NCBI GenBank assembly: GCA_004352715.1
Contig: SCFE01000044.1
Location: forward strand, 747,017 to 811,016
Source of the DNA: Hofstenia miamia
Taxonomy: Eukaryota; Xenacoelomorpha; Acoela
Direction: 5' to 3'
DNA length: 64,000 nt
The notes under the pieces are model-generated. The model was not told where the DNA came from, did not search any database, and worked only from the letters and a program-made list of their open reading frames with translations. Positions 36,001 to 51,000 of this stretch are shown one piece after another (the stretch's first letter is position 1; each line of letters begins with the position of its first letter). The position numbers and the translations under genes are program-made.

Positions 36001-39000
36001 TCTTAGTTCGTATCCGAATTTAGAAAAATGCTAAACCACCAGAATGGAACATGAAGTTCAAAATAGTCTGATATAAAAAAGCAAAAGCAAAGAGTTCCCT
36101 TATTTATAGGAATATAAAAACATAAGAATATTAAAAATTTAGAAATAATTAGTGATAGTTTCTAATCCAATTAGTTCGTCAACATCTAATTGCCAAATTA
36201 TCCAGTTAAATTTGATACTACTTTGAAACTACATAATAATATTTGATAATAATATCGTACCAGATCTGTGGGACTTTAACTCTGATTTGTGTGATTTTGA
36301 TTCCTTCGAATGCTTATGCGATTTCCTTTTCTTCTCCGAATGATGTTTGTCCTTTTTACGTTCAGAACTGGAGAAAGAGTGTACAGCTTGGTCTGTGACT
36401 GATGTAGATAAAGTTGCCTCTTTTTCGGGCTAAAAAACATTTCGGTATTTAAATAAATATTTAAAACAAAGAAATAATGAGCGAACTTGGATAAATATAA
36501 AAAACACACATTTACTAAGCATATTTATATTTATTGCATTTTACATGCATTCTTATTTTATAATTTTTTTTACAATTATTCTCCAAAAATTGGGGTTTGA
36601 TAAAATTAATGTCGATAATAAAGTATATCGTATATGCGCCCTAAAACAACTAAATAATGGAGTGCTATTCAAAAATATGTTCTTAACTACAAAGCCATTT
36701 TTTTAATAAATAATGCAAACATATTTAAACCGGCATTAAAAACGGAAATTTTCTTATATTCAATTCTGTACATCTATATGCTGTACAAAACAGTTATAAA
36801 GTAAAATTTGTAACCTTAGTTGATTGCTTGTATTGATTTAAAGATGAGCTGGAGGCTGACTTGTGAATGTCGTTATGTTTGATGGACCTATCGCTGGGAT
36901 TGGCTGGCAGTGGATTATCAAACAAAGAATTCAATAAACTAACGGTGGCTTGTTCGGCGCGTTGTTTACGGTCGATCTAAATATCGGTAAATAATAGAAT
37001 CAGAAGATGTCTGCTATAGCAAGTGATTGCAGAAAATTGTGTGTCGTTGATAATCTTAACGTATTATTTGATGTTTGTGTTCAATGACATAATAAAATAC
37101 CTTTTCATGTTTGCTTTTCTTTTTTTCAGGACGATCAGTCTTTTCACGATCATCTTTAATTTTTTTCTTCTTCACCTCATCTAAGCAAGAAAAGCGTCAT
37201 TTTCAACTTCAAAGATGACATTTCATTTAAATATGAATATAAAAAGTGTTCTATGCTACTCGAGGCATTGATACTGGACCCAAAACTGAAAATGTCACCT
37301 ATTAGGGTGGGTCAAAAACGTTTGTGGGTGGGTAGGCAAATTTTTAAGAATTTTTTAACTTGCTTGAAATTTGACCTTGAAAATGACCTTAAATTATAGC
37401 ATTATGTTACGTATCCGATTTTTTAAACATAAATAAACATTCATTGACTTTTTTCAATATTATTAGTTCATTTCTAGAAATGCCAGTGTATTCAGTATCA
37501 TGAAAATGTCTGCAGCGTTTATGTAATACCCTGAGCGTATTTTTTGTTTTCCTCTTAGAGTAAGTCCCAAACTCATAGAACTTGTTTTTATCGTACTGCT
37601 AAAATATTTTTAGATTTTTCAAATATATACTATCCATTTCTAGAATACATGACTAAGAGAAGAAAAAAGCTTAAAAAGTGTTTTGAAAAGGATTATATAC
37701 AAAGACGAAACTAGCGGCAATTTAAATGGGAACAAGATTTTCCGTACTGGAAAGGTCTTGAGCCTAAACTTTCTACCCATGAAGTCAAGGAATCACTTCA
37801 GGTTTATGGACATTTGTGTTAATACAATTATTGCTAAATTCACAGAAGGTACGGCGATAATAAAAGTGCTAGGTACTACATAGTGATTTGAAGTAAGATA
37901 CACAGTGCTAAGATATAAAAAACCCATAATTTTTAAGCAAAAAGTATAAGTGAGAAACAGACTGAAGGTAAAATAACTGTATAGCACTGAGACAAAAATA
38001 GAAATTTGCTTATTTTGTCTACGTTCTGAACTCTAGCACTTACTTAACATGCCAATTGTGTAAACATTACGTAAGGAACAGTCTAGACTAATGTCTAATA
38101 AATATCGTATGATGTAATCCTTAAAAATATCTTTTGCAAAGCTTCAAAAGTAAATTTTCTGCGGTTTTTACTGACTTTCAATTAGAGATTTGGTGGGAAA
38201 TGTATTCATTAGCTAAGATTTTTCGGGTGTATACATAAACAGCACATACAACCAAACAAAAATGACAAACAAAATTACAAATAACAGTTTGTTATTGTAC
38301 ATTTCCTATCATTGCTTTTAAAACTATCGCTTAACCCTTTCATGCCGAACGGGAACTATAGTTCCCGCTAATGTTTACATAACCCGTTAGGCTTATTAAT
38401 CCCTATATCCCATTTAAATACATCCTATTAGTCATTTTGGAGATCGAGGCAATTTCTAGTCAGTTCCATAGTCATGACATCATTATTTGTTTATTTAAAT
38501 ATAGCCTACTAAATATGCATCATACAGTTTTTATAATAAAAATTAAATTACCTAGGTTCAGACTTGAAAGGGTTAATATGTTAATTAACTACCCATTAAG
38601 GACGCAGTGGTATGCTTAGAAAACAGTCTATAACTAGGGCTGAGCAGTTTCCAAAAAATGAGCTCGATTTCGAATTTTTTACACATCAAAACCGCGATTT
38701 CGGCTTTTTAACTAACTACTATTGGCATTTATAAAAATTTTTCAAGAGAACACCTTCTTAACCAGCAGAACAGATGATCTGAGGGCGAAAGAAACAAAAA
38801 TTTCAACTTACATTTATGTAATTTAAGTAAAACCATTTATTAAAATACCGCAAATGTGATAAATCCTGTACTAATTATGAATATACATTTACACTAACAA
38901 TAAACAAAATATATTGCATCATGTAGGCTCTTACACGAAATATTTAANTACAATTATTGCTAAATTCACAGAAGGTACGGCGATAATAAAAGTGCTAGGT

Positions 39001-42000
39001 ACTACATAGTGATTTGAAGTAAGATACACAGTGCTAAGATATAAAAAACCCATAATTTTTAAGCAAAAAGTATAAGTGAGAAACAGACTGAAGGTAAAAT
39101 AACTGTATAGCACTGAGACAAAAATAGAAATTTGCTTATTTTGTCTACGTTCTGAACTCTAGCACTTACTTAACATGCCAATTGTGTAAACATTACGTAA
39201 GGAACAGTCTAGACTAATGTCTAATAAATATCGTATGATGTAATCCTTAAAAATATCTTTTGCAAAGCTTCAAAAGTAAATTTTCTGCGGTTTTTACTGA
39301 CTTTCAATTAGAGATTTGGTGGGAAATGTATTCATTAGCTAAGATTTTTCGGGTGTATACATAAACAGCACATACAACCAAACAAAAATGACAAACAAAA
39401 TTACAAATAACAGTTTGTTATTGTACATTTCCTATCATTGCTTTTAAAACTATCGCTTAACCCTTTCATGCCGAACGGGAACTATAGTTCCCGCTAATGT
39501 TTACATAACCCGTTAGGCTTATTAATCCCTATATCCCATTTAAATACATCCTATTAGTCATTTTGGAGATCGAGGCAATTTCTAGTCAGTTCCATAGTCA
39601 TGACATCATTATTTGTTTATTTAAATATAGCCTACTAAATATGCATCATACAGTTTTTATAATAAAAATTAAATTACCTAGGTTCAGACTTGAAAGGGTT
39701 AATATGTTAATTAACTACCCATTAAGGACGCAGTGGTATGCTTAGAAAACAGTCTATAACTAGGGCTGAGCAGTTTCCAAAAAATGAGCTCGATTTCGAA
39801 TTTTTTACACATCAAAACCGCGATTTCGGCTTTTTAACTAACTACTATTGGCATTTATAAAAATTTTTCAAGAGAACACCTTCTTAACCAGCAGAACAGA
39901 TGATCTGAGGGCGAAAGAAACAAAAATTTCAACTTACATTTATGTAATTTAAGTAAAACCATTTATTAAAATACCGCAAATGTGATAAATCCTGTACTAA
40001 TTATGAATATACATTTACACTAACAATAAACAAAATATATTGCATCATGTAGGCTCTTACACGAAATATTTAAGTAAATGTCAATATAGTGTGCTACACG
40101 AATTAGGAACATCTTAATATATACAAATTTTATAATTTAGGATAAATTTAATTATTGGAATGTGTAGCAATTTCTGAGGTTGTCATAGTAAAATAAATTT
40201 GCGAGCCAATTACACCATAGTAAATATTGGGTAAAAATATCCAAAACAATCATTTTAGGTTGCCACGTGGAATAAGAACACAATGATGATATTTTCACAA
40301 ATTCAATTAAATTTCAGGAGGGAGCCTTGCTACAACCTACTCGAGAGCAATGTAAAATATGATCCTTCATTGACATTTTCAACTGAAAAAGATTTCATAA
40401 AGGGGAGTTTCTCACAAATTAACATGCTTCATATTAGCGATGGAGTTAGATTACTTATCCTCAATAAATGTCATGAACCATGATCACCCATAGCGTTTGC
40501 TTGGAACTGAGGGTCGGGAGGCCTTGATGGGCAATAAAGAACTTTAACGTCGTTACTAATCCAGAAACGTTGTATTACCGTATTTTTTTTCCAAGCTGAA
40601 TAACTGGAACTATACATCACACTTTCTTTATAAAGAAATCATTGAAAACTAAAAATAGTACGTTTTCATACAAGAAATTGCTGATAAAACCATCTCACAA
40701 TACTGAGAGAGTAACATTTTGTAATGCAAATGTGAGTCAGAAATTGATATCAACTTGGTTTTCAAATTAAAAAATAGAATTTAGAAGGGCAGGGCGTTAT
40801 AAAAATACTAGTAGCATGATATTCAGAACAAAAATTAAGAAATTCACTAGCTAGTGGCAAATTAGCACAATTATTTTTAAAAATACTATCAGATTACAGT
40901 CATACATGGAATGTCGTGAGCAATAATTCCAGCTATTCAGCACTGATAAATTTTCCAACAGGAGAACGCCGTTGCACATTGAGGTTTGCAAAAAAAAGTA
41001 ATTCCCAAGGGGCATGGCATTCAAGTTCTATGAAGTCTATGACGGATTTTAGTTTGTGAATTTTGCAAACAGAGTAAGCCATGTAACTCGATCACAAAGG
41101 TGAATTTTGAGGAAGCATCTTCTTATACATGCACTTTCAGTTGACAATTATTTTATCTACTTTTCTGTGTAACATTGAAATTTGACAGCAAGAATACAGT
41201 TTGTAGATGCTGCATGTGTTGACTAACATATGTATTACCAAATTCCAAAACAAAAAATAAAAACGACGGCTATGTAATTTTTTACCATAGATGTTATCAG
41301 CAAATATACGATAATTTTCATTTTCACACGAAGAGCTGCCATCGGTGACAATTTCGTCAATACAGGCTAGTTGTATAAGTCAATCTGATCATAAATATAC
41401 ATAAAATGTACTAAACATGTTGCGGTAGTTTGGGAAAAATTTGTCCTAACTGAAACCCAATAGGTTATTTGTGTTTTATTCTATGGATATGACGTTCTAC
41501 AAAATTTTTCCAAAAACAATCTTATCAATATACAACTAAAATCATGAAATTTCATCTTGCAATCCTATCTCAATTTCAGTAGAAATCAATATAAAAAATG
41601 GAAAGGACATTTTTGTCCTCTTGAACAAATACGGGTTAAAGGATATTTTCATAACACTAAATTAAGTTGTTAATCAAGTAAAACAAATTACTCTTCTACT
41701 TGACAAAAATTTTGGCGTTGCTCGAAGGAAATAAGGTGACTGTTGTTGCTGAAACCAAATTACCAGGGTTTAATTTTTTTCTCGGTTCGGTTTTTTTCGA
41801 CGTAATGCTGAGCCATACTTATAACTTACGACTTCTAATATTACACTCAGCGTGCCTGAACGTAACATGGGAGGTCTATTTACAAAAAAAACAAATAGAC
41901 TAGTTGTTTTACGATAAAATTTAGACAGCTTTATTATCTGGACACTAGATATGCGAGAATCGGAATTTTTCATGTACTTGAAACCAAATTTTCACCGTAA

Positions 42001-45000
42001 CATCCCAGGATTACCATACTTTCTAATAGACTTGAAGAAAATGTGAATAAAATAGTTTGTGCCATTAAAGATACGATGGACAGTTTAGGATTTTATATAT
42101 TCATAATGTTTTTCGCCACAAGCATTAGGTTCAGAAGCTGTAGGTTATGTAAATGATTAGAACACCCTGGCAAATTCTTATACAGATTATAATGGCTAAT
42201 GTACATAGAACACATCTATGTGCAATTAAAGTTATTCTAACATAAAAATAAATTTAATAGGAAATAGACTGATTATAAAAACCAACATAAATTTAGCATA
42301 AATGCCTCATACATATGATTTAGAGAATACTATATTATATTGTAATCAATCATGCACTGGACGAAAAATTAAAAAAATCTCACAGAGGCTTGGCAAAAAT
42401 ATTACTCTAAACTAAATTGACTAAATTTTGAAATTACTTTCCAATAATAACAGATATGTATTTTATAATCGTAGGGAATAACAAAAAATTTTCCAGTTTC
42501 TACGATCTGGTGGACAAATTTCCCCTCACTAATAGGAATTGAATGAAATCAAATTGAGACAAAAGAACAGACGAAAAAGTGATATAAATATTAATGAAAA
42601 CTTATTGGCAATGAGCGATTTGGAATTTCCCCAATGTTAGATATCATTGCTTCTACGTAAAAACAGATAAGAATCCGGATGGGACTAGAATTGAAATTGC
42701 GGACATTAACTTAAAAATAAAACAATAAATAGCGTCTAGCCATCAAGTAAGAACAAAAACATTTACCGGGCATGGAGATATAGCCGTATTAAGTTGCACG
42801 CACAAAGTTGCATAAACATCTTGTAAATGATAATGTAAGATATAAGTAGAGCTTTGTTTACCATTAGTGCGATGCGAAATCAATATTGACAAACACCACG
42901 TCAACATGGTACACGCGCGGATAAACAAACCCCGGACAAAGGATAACCAGTAAGCATGTATATCACAATGGTGGCTGCCATATAATGAATTATCACTAGT
43001 TGTTAATCAATGTAACGTGCTAAAGGAATAACAAACAATTTTTGTTTACAACTGTTTATCAGTCATCTAAGAGTAAATACCATGATGTTGACGAAGCATT
43101 TACACAAACCGTTAAATGTGATTTAGTGATATGTTCAATTGCATAATGTATGAAATTTTAGAAATTTCAGATAAAACCGCTCGTAATATAGAACCTCATT
43201 AAAAAATTTAGTATTTATCTTAATATAGCTCAATTTATGATCAGCGATTGTTGAAAAATTTTGAAAATATTAAAAATTAGAAAAGCAGTTGGAGAGCGCA
43301 GACCTCCGCCACGCAGCTTGTATCCTCCGGATCAGCACCAAAATTTAATGGATTCCTCCTTGGGCGGAGACGCACCCCTGGTGAAAATGTGAGGTCAATC
43401 CATCTATTACTTTTTCCGTAAAATTGCTAACAGACAGACAAATAAACCAACGCTACCAAAAACATAACCTCCTTGGCGGAGGTAATGATACTTGGTTGTA
43501 AATATGAGTATTTTTTCAATATTTCTTACACGAAAGCTACAACAATACTTCTCATTTAAATAGAACTCTTAAAAATTGGTGTCAACATTTCATCGTTTGA
43601 ATCGAGCTCATGTCAAGAGAAGTATGAAAACATATTGATGAATGATACACTATCCGACTCGATTAAGTCCGACTCGACCCTAGGTATCACTTTCAAAGTT
43701 TGTTTCGTGCACTAATTGCAAGTTTTTACTAAAACGCGGAGCTACAATATGACATATTAAACATTAAGCAAAGCACCCATAAATATTGGAAATCCGATAA
43801 ATTAAACTAGTAAATGAAATTTTCTGGTCTGAAATTATCTCATTTCTGAGCCGTCACTCGATACTAGTTGAGCTTCGTTGATCTAACTGCTCAACAAATG
43901 CTCTTTATCCTTTCTGACTGCTATCCTGGATTCAACAAATAAATATGTTATAAAACTCACTCAAATATATATATATATATATATATATATTCAAAATACA
44001 TTACTAATAATCTTTTGTTAGGCAACAGAAATTTCTAAAGCTATGGCGTAATGCGGTTAAATTTTCTGCGCACGAGATAATTTTGCTGTCCATTTCCCTA
44101 ATAGTAAAAGAAGGATCTAACTCTCATTGAACAAATTAGGCTTCGCGTCACCCGATCCCTTTTATGAAATCGAATTGCGTCCTTTTCTGGTCTAACGCAA
44201 ATAATAGAAATTGCGATTAGATAAAAGAAAAGTATTTGATTTTCTTCAACCAATCTTCAACTAATCGAGATAAGGGGAAGCAAATTGTTGTTAGTATTAT
44301 TTTTTCTCAACAGTGCTACATACAAAGGAATGCAAAACTATCCATTTTGACTAACCATGAGGTAACAAAATAACCGAGTTTAAATAATTGTATAGAATCT
44401 TGGAATAATTTATCCAGGTATAGTAGCTAGCAGTTGTCTTTTCATGTGATGTATAAAACGCCTACTGACCAAATAGCAAATAAGCTCTTGGACATCAATA
44501 AAAAAAATAATTCAAGGACGCATGCGAATTCAACCTATTGAGAATGAATTACAAATTCCGATTCTTGAAAAACTATTGAATTTTCGAATATATTATACAG
44601 TTGCTGTATATGTCCCAAAATGAATTGCAAGCAAATAAGAGCATTGTCTATTCCTGTATATAGCAAAGGAAAATGACAGGGTACTGCGAGTACTCGAAAT
44701 TCGAGTTGGGTTTTTGCATATAATCTCGAAGAATCCATCGAGCTTATTATCCAGCTGACTTGCTTTCTCTCATTTAGCATGATATACTTCTGTCGTACAT
44801 TTATATAGGTTAGCAGTTATGTATAGCTATATAGAAAAATAAGTCTAAATATAATAGTAAGTCGACTCGAGTTCGCGAGTTATGGTTCCACTCGACTCGA
44901 GCCTAAAAAGAAGTCAACTCGCATGGGCCTCGAAAATGGATGTTTTCAACTGCAGCTTTAGTATCAATTGCAAAGTGTTGAGATTAGAAGAGAAACAAAC

Positions 45001-48000
45001 AATTAAGAGAAACGATGAATCCAATTGCTTGCTTTTGAGACGTGGTTTGCTTGATTAACTCAATGTTGCAGTTTTTCTTTGAAAGATGTTGTTTTCATTG
45101 TACTAGTATCGCTTTTTAGGTACCATATTTACCAAAAACATACAAATCAAACTGAATTAAGTCCAATAATATTTTTATGTGACAACATAAATTTATTTAG
45201 TTAAAGTCGATGATCGCAGGAACACCTCTTTATCCAGCAACATTTTGTACAAGTTATACACGGCAGAAATGTAAAATTAGTTAGGGTTTCTGTGCTGTGC
45301 TTCCCATTGTATCACATGAAGTTGCTATTAAGAAATTTTTTCCAAAATTAAGTTTATGAACAGTAGTATACGAAGATATTATACGGAGGTATTGTAAGGA
45401 ATCACCCGAAATTAGGAATATGCGAGTCAATGATTTGTCAGGGATGAGGCGGCAAAATGATGACAATTATTCCTTCAATCCTTTTTTTAATGAATTATAG
45501 ACCATTCAGGGTGTCCGCGCCTTTCAACTTATCAATTTCCGAGCACTGCAAGGCAGTTGAATGTCGAATTCAGGGCAGAGAGGAACACGGGCCGAATTTT
45601 TCAGGCCCGGCCCGGCCCGTCAACTATTATTTCAAGCCCGTGTCGGAATTTTTGTAGCCCGTTTTCGGCCCGTCAAAATTTATCGATCGATTTCAACACA
45701 TTAATTTTCGGCTATAGCACTAAGTTCAATTTGAATACAATCCCCTTTTTGACTGAGCAGAAGTTGCTTGGGTGGCATATATCTTCAATGCAATGTTGCA
45801 TAAAGTTAGATATGTGCTTCTATTGGGATTTCAAAAAGGTTACAATTCATTTTATTCGGCCCGTTTTTTGTCTGTAATTTCATAAATCTTGGGCCCGGCC
45901 AAGCCCGTGTCCAACCCTGATTCAGGGTAATTTCCAGGCAGAAATATGGTGTACATACACTGTAAATTATAAATTTTCAGATAGTTCCAGACTGAAGTTA
46001 ACGCAAATAACGCACGAGTAAGGCATTAGTTTATCAAACAGATTGAACCATATAATACATAAACAGTTTTTCTTATTCTAATCACGTACATTATACTTTT
46101 CAACATTTTAAACTGTACAGAAAAATATTTAGCTTTTGCACGTGTAAAAGATTACTTTTGATCAGTGGATATAAAAAATATAATGATGTATGTACATGTA
46201 CAATTGCTACAAAATACGGTCGTCGAGAAATCACTCAAAACAGACAAGTTCATAGTTCGGAAATCATTCTAGTTTCTATATGCGTTTATAAACAATTTCT
46301 TGGTTAGGGGAAAGCCAATTTTATTGAAGCAGTCAAACTAGGAACACTTATACTGTATACTGAGTTTTATGAAACGGAGTAGAAAAAAACTGGGTCACTG
46401 TATTAGTAAATCTAAAAATCCGAAAAGTTAATGATTCCCTTTCTAGCTTGCAAAACTAGATGTGGTAGTAGTAAGCGAGGATGCAGATTCACCGCAAATT
46501 TCATCTATCTAAGTAATTAGAAGGAATATGGCTACATATAGTAGTGCCGAAAAACTATATTTTCCCGGAAAATTTCTTTACAAAATTCGGCGCTGTAACC
46601 TGCAAAACTGCTTAACAACATGCTTAATGTGTTGGAAAAGAAATATCGTGAATGGTGCATAGATGTAGGTGAATTTTCTAGTGTTGCTGACAAATTTAAA
46701 CAACACTTTGTGGCAGAGTACATTATCTTTAAATCTCAGTGCGTTTGATGAGATTATTTCAAGAAATGTATCTATTGATGATTGTGAAAAACGAAAGAAT
46801 GGGAAAAGTTTCATTTTTAGCAGATGCGAAATTAATGAAGGAAATACCATGTGGAAGTATATATAGAGTATTAGTTCGAAATATCAAGATAGCTTAGACA
46901 TTGGAGCTGCTACAACAATTTCAAATGTTGGTCAGGAACCTCTTCTTAACATTACTTGTTAGTCCAGTGATAACTTTTGATTTATTGGACCTTAGGAAAA
47001 TCATCACAACATATATACAATGTCATACAATAAAATTGTAGAATAGAAAGCCAGAAACAATTCTCAAAATTTTCAATTATACACTATGGGCTAGCAGCAA
47101 TTGGTGGCAGTTGGTCGTAAGCCAATTAGATGTGTTCGACGTAAAAATCTTGAAATTGATAAAATTGTTAAATGCTACACTACATATAATGCCTATCTAC
47201 ATGAAATGTGTCTTGTACCCAACAAGTCAGTAAAAATAAAAAATATTCTACTTCTAAATTTGCTACATTTTACACGAGTGAGTGGACACATATTTCCACT
47301 TCATGAATTATCCCCTACCTGTTAACACCTTGGTGGCAAACAAAATGTTAACGCTTTGTTGATTTGCATTTTCAACCACGGATTATAAAAGTTTAGTTCA
47401 ACTTTAAATAAATTGTGTTAACAGAAAAACTTTGGGAACATTTGGGCAGATCATTTTCCAGGTAATAAATTTCATCAGTATAAGTGTTTTAAAAAATATG
47501 GATGAAACGGCAAAAAGGATTATATTAAACAAGAAAATAAATGGGATGGAAAAAATAGAATTTCCAGGCAGTTCGATACAGTTCCAAGCAGCGCGGACAC
47601 CCTGTCTATGCAATACATTGCGGCTCTTCTCATATAAATATATATACTTAGGGCTATTCATAAGTGAGAAATCGCCGATCGTTGTACTTAGAGCCCGATT
47701 ATGTTGACTTTGCTCCATAGTACCAACAGCTCTTTGTTTACAAAATTTATATAAAGAGTTTATTGGAGTTGTTTCTACTGTAGATTTATTAGTTATGGCT
47801 TCCAACACGCATCAATCAGACCGTTAACCATGTTAGCTTGAATATGCCAATTGTAGTATTCACAAGCAGTAAGTCACTGGTTAAGACAGGCAATCGAAAA
47901 TGTACAATGCAAAAATAGCCATGACATCACAAATTATAAAAGGCCAGAGTTATTGATTGTCAATTGAGTATTAAATTTTTACTCAAAATAAGTTCGAAAT

Positions 48001-51000
48001 AAGTTTGCAAAGAGAATCAAGGGAAAGTGTTAAGACAGGATATTGCACGAACCGATCAATCAAAGGGAAGGAAGTTTGATCTACAACGAAATTTGCCTTT
48101 AGAATATGAGTCTGATATGTATGCTTTTACAAATGATAATTTTCTAACAGTATGACATTATTCTTGAATCAAGATTTAAAATAATATATTTCTGACGAAC
48201 CACACTATTACAAAACAATGGGAATCGGTGATAATCGAAGAAATACCGATAGCCTAATATGTATAATTATCACGATACATCGATATCGTGATACATTCAA
48301 AAAAAATTGTCATATTTACATTTAGGATTGAATGAATTTCTAAAATCAATCGAGAACATTCTATTGTTCATCACGAATAAAGACTTTTTCCTAAACATCA
48401 AGCATTTTCTTATCACTCTGTTTTCAATTGCAAAACGTGTCCCAACCGGATGCAAAAATTACTGAATATGATTTGGGGGAAGCACAGTACTGTAAGACTT
48501 TCAAGACTTATTGGTCTACTGCGACTAAATGTTTCACGGCGATTACGACCATAAATTGTTAATTTCTGCACGTTATTATGACACTAAAATCAACTATATT
48601 AAAAACCTCAGTCCGAGCACTGACAAATAGTTCCTTGAAAATATCAAGCCCGACCCATTTACAAGCCTGCGGTGGGTATGTAATAACCTAAATTGGGCGA
48701 TAATGGAGTATATTATTAGGATAAATTATATAACTATGCATAATATTATTTTAAAGATTTTATATATTTCTTACACTACATTACATTTAATGATATTATT
48801 TTATTATATTAATTATGTAACAGCAGAAAGAAACGAAGTTCAATAATTTCTATATTAATGTGAATTAACCTTGTTACAAAACATGACATAGCTAAACGTA
48901 GCCTTGAACTTCCTAGTGCATTATATACTTACTGAACTTCTTTTCGGGATGTAGAGGCAATCTGTTAGGATACAGCATATAATTATATTATCAAGAAATA
49001 ATAATAATTATATTTAGCAAGTTATATAATAATCCAACTGATGCAGACATTCAAGAGAATGGAATTTATTGCAAACTAATACACGCTGATATTTTCTATT
49101 CGTACTCAGAAAAAACAATACAAAGAAACATCAAAACATTTAAAATACACGAGTGGACAAATATTATAAAAAGATGTTTTAATTGCGAATGAAGGGTACA
49201 AATTATTATATTGGAGACTATTTGCGTGAGTACTGATACTTGCTATTGAAGGGTTGCAAACAATTGATAATTTAATGTGTGTCCGCCTATTATGTCAAAA
49301 TCCTTCAGTTTATTTTCAGCGAAAAGTGCAAATAAAGAATGATACTTTGGTTTACATTTTATAACTCAATCTCCTGCCTAAAATGCAGAATATCAAAAAT
49401 GGATCATTCAAATATTTCCTTTATATATTTATGCTGCCTATAGTATGCGACTATATATTGTCAGTAGTGGCAGAAAAAGAACTGCATTTTCCAGAAATGA
49501 CGCACGACTACTCCTGATAAATGAATGTACATGAATGGCTGTGAAGAATCGAACGACGTTAGATTTTCTCAAAACCTATTCCAAATATCAATATCGTATC
49601 GATATGGGGATATTTTAGAAAATATCTTATCGAAATTATATTACGATAAAAATTGAATAAGACCGGAGTGAACAAATCTAATTAAAACACTGTTTCAAGA
49701 AATATAGACAGAAATTACAAAATGTTAATAATAAGAGGCATATACCACATTGCCCCAAGAAATGATGATAGAAATACGTATAAACTATTCAAATGTATAT
49801 ATTCGAAAACCATTATTTGCAAAATTATGGTTAAAAATATTAAAAACCGTTCGTTAACCAATTTCGTTTGTTTGTTAATCAATTCCCTTTGTTGGTGCGT
49901 TAATTTCTTTTGTTCGGAAATCAATCGCTTTTGCTTGTTAATCGATCTCTCTTGTTCGTAAATCAAATTCTTTTGTTAGATAATCAAAGAGAAAAGGTGT
50001 AGAGTAGGTTTTGAAAAATTTGCGTTTAATTGCGATTCTAATTGTTTGCCATGTTAGCACCTGTTTAGAATGCATAATGAATTTCCTCTGCTAATGTTCA
50101 TAAATTTGCTTTTCATTTTTTCCGAGCGGAACATTAAAAAGATTTTCAATATTTTGGAGCATTCAAAATGCAGCAAAAACTATTTAAATACGCTTTTTGT
50201 AGGAATTCAATTAGAGGTTTGTATTGAATGAAATTTAACAAGTAAACATCAAAAGTTCAAACTCCTATCAATACATAACAAAAGTGTTTTCTCAGCTGAA
50301 CATCTGAGTAAAAGGTTTGATTGCAGACATTCATAAGTTTAAAAACATAATCTAATCAATGGAGAACTCAGACACAAGCATAACATGCATTTCCTGTACG
50401 TAATCACTATCATTATGATTTCTTTATTCATATTAATTTACATTAGTTATTTCTAATTGAACATAAAATTCCCTACCTTTCACTCAACTTAAACCATCTC
50501 ATAAAGCACGGAAAGAACTTAGCAAAAAAGGATGGAGAAAACCGCTATTACAGGACTCAACGCAAAAAGGCTACACAAGTGTAAAAAAATTGTAATTCAA
50601 ATTGGAAACTGCAAAAGAAATATCGGATTTATTTCTCGGAAAAAGAATTTGAATAAATATTAAAACTTTGAAGAAGAGCAACTCAAATTTGTAAAATTGG
50701 CATCATGAAGGAAGAATAGAAACATTGACTGACAAAAAGAGATGTTGATTTCTCAGAACTATTGGAGTTATAGACAAATAACCTTTATATACATGTAAAT
50801 CGCAAAAATAAATATACAAAATACTGGGTCAATCATAAACAAGAGTCAAATTAACATATTCATAAATAAGCTTTTGTAAGACTTACTTGAAGAACTGGAA
50901 AGTTTTGGAATGTCTTTAGAAGCAGCAATTGTTTTATGTGGAGCTAACTAAAAATAAAAATAAAAGCCAAGAAATAGTTGTACATATGTTATTAAAGTAC

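Noticed and set aside
38634-38713. TAGGGCTGAGCAGTTT as the end of a hAT MITE
   Set aside because: It looks like a hAT end, but no matching inverted end or 8-base duplication was found, so not listed as an element.
45457-45877. Two overlapping plus-strand frames with Arg/Pro-rich sequence
   Set aside because: Produced by the GGCCCG-rich interior of a non-autonomous hAT-like element, not by a gene.
47404-47808. 134-codon minus-strand and 91-codon plus-strand frames
   Set aside because: They overlap each other and the CAGGG-type inverted-repeat end. No motif recognised, and they look like chance frames.
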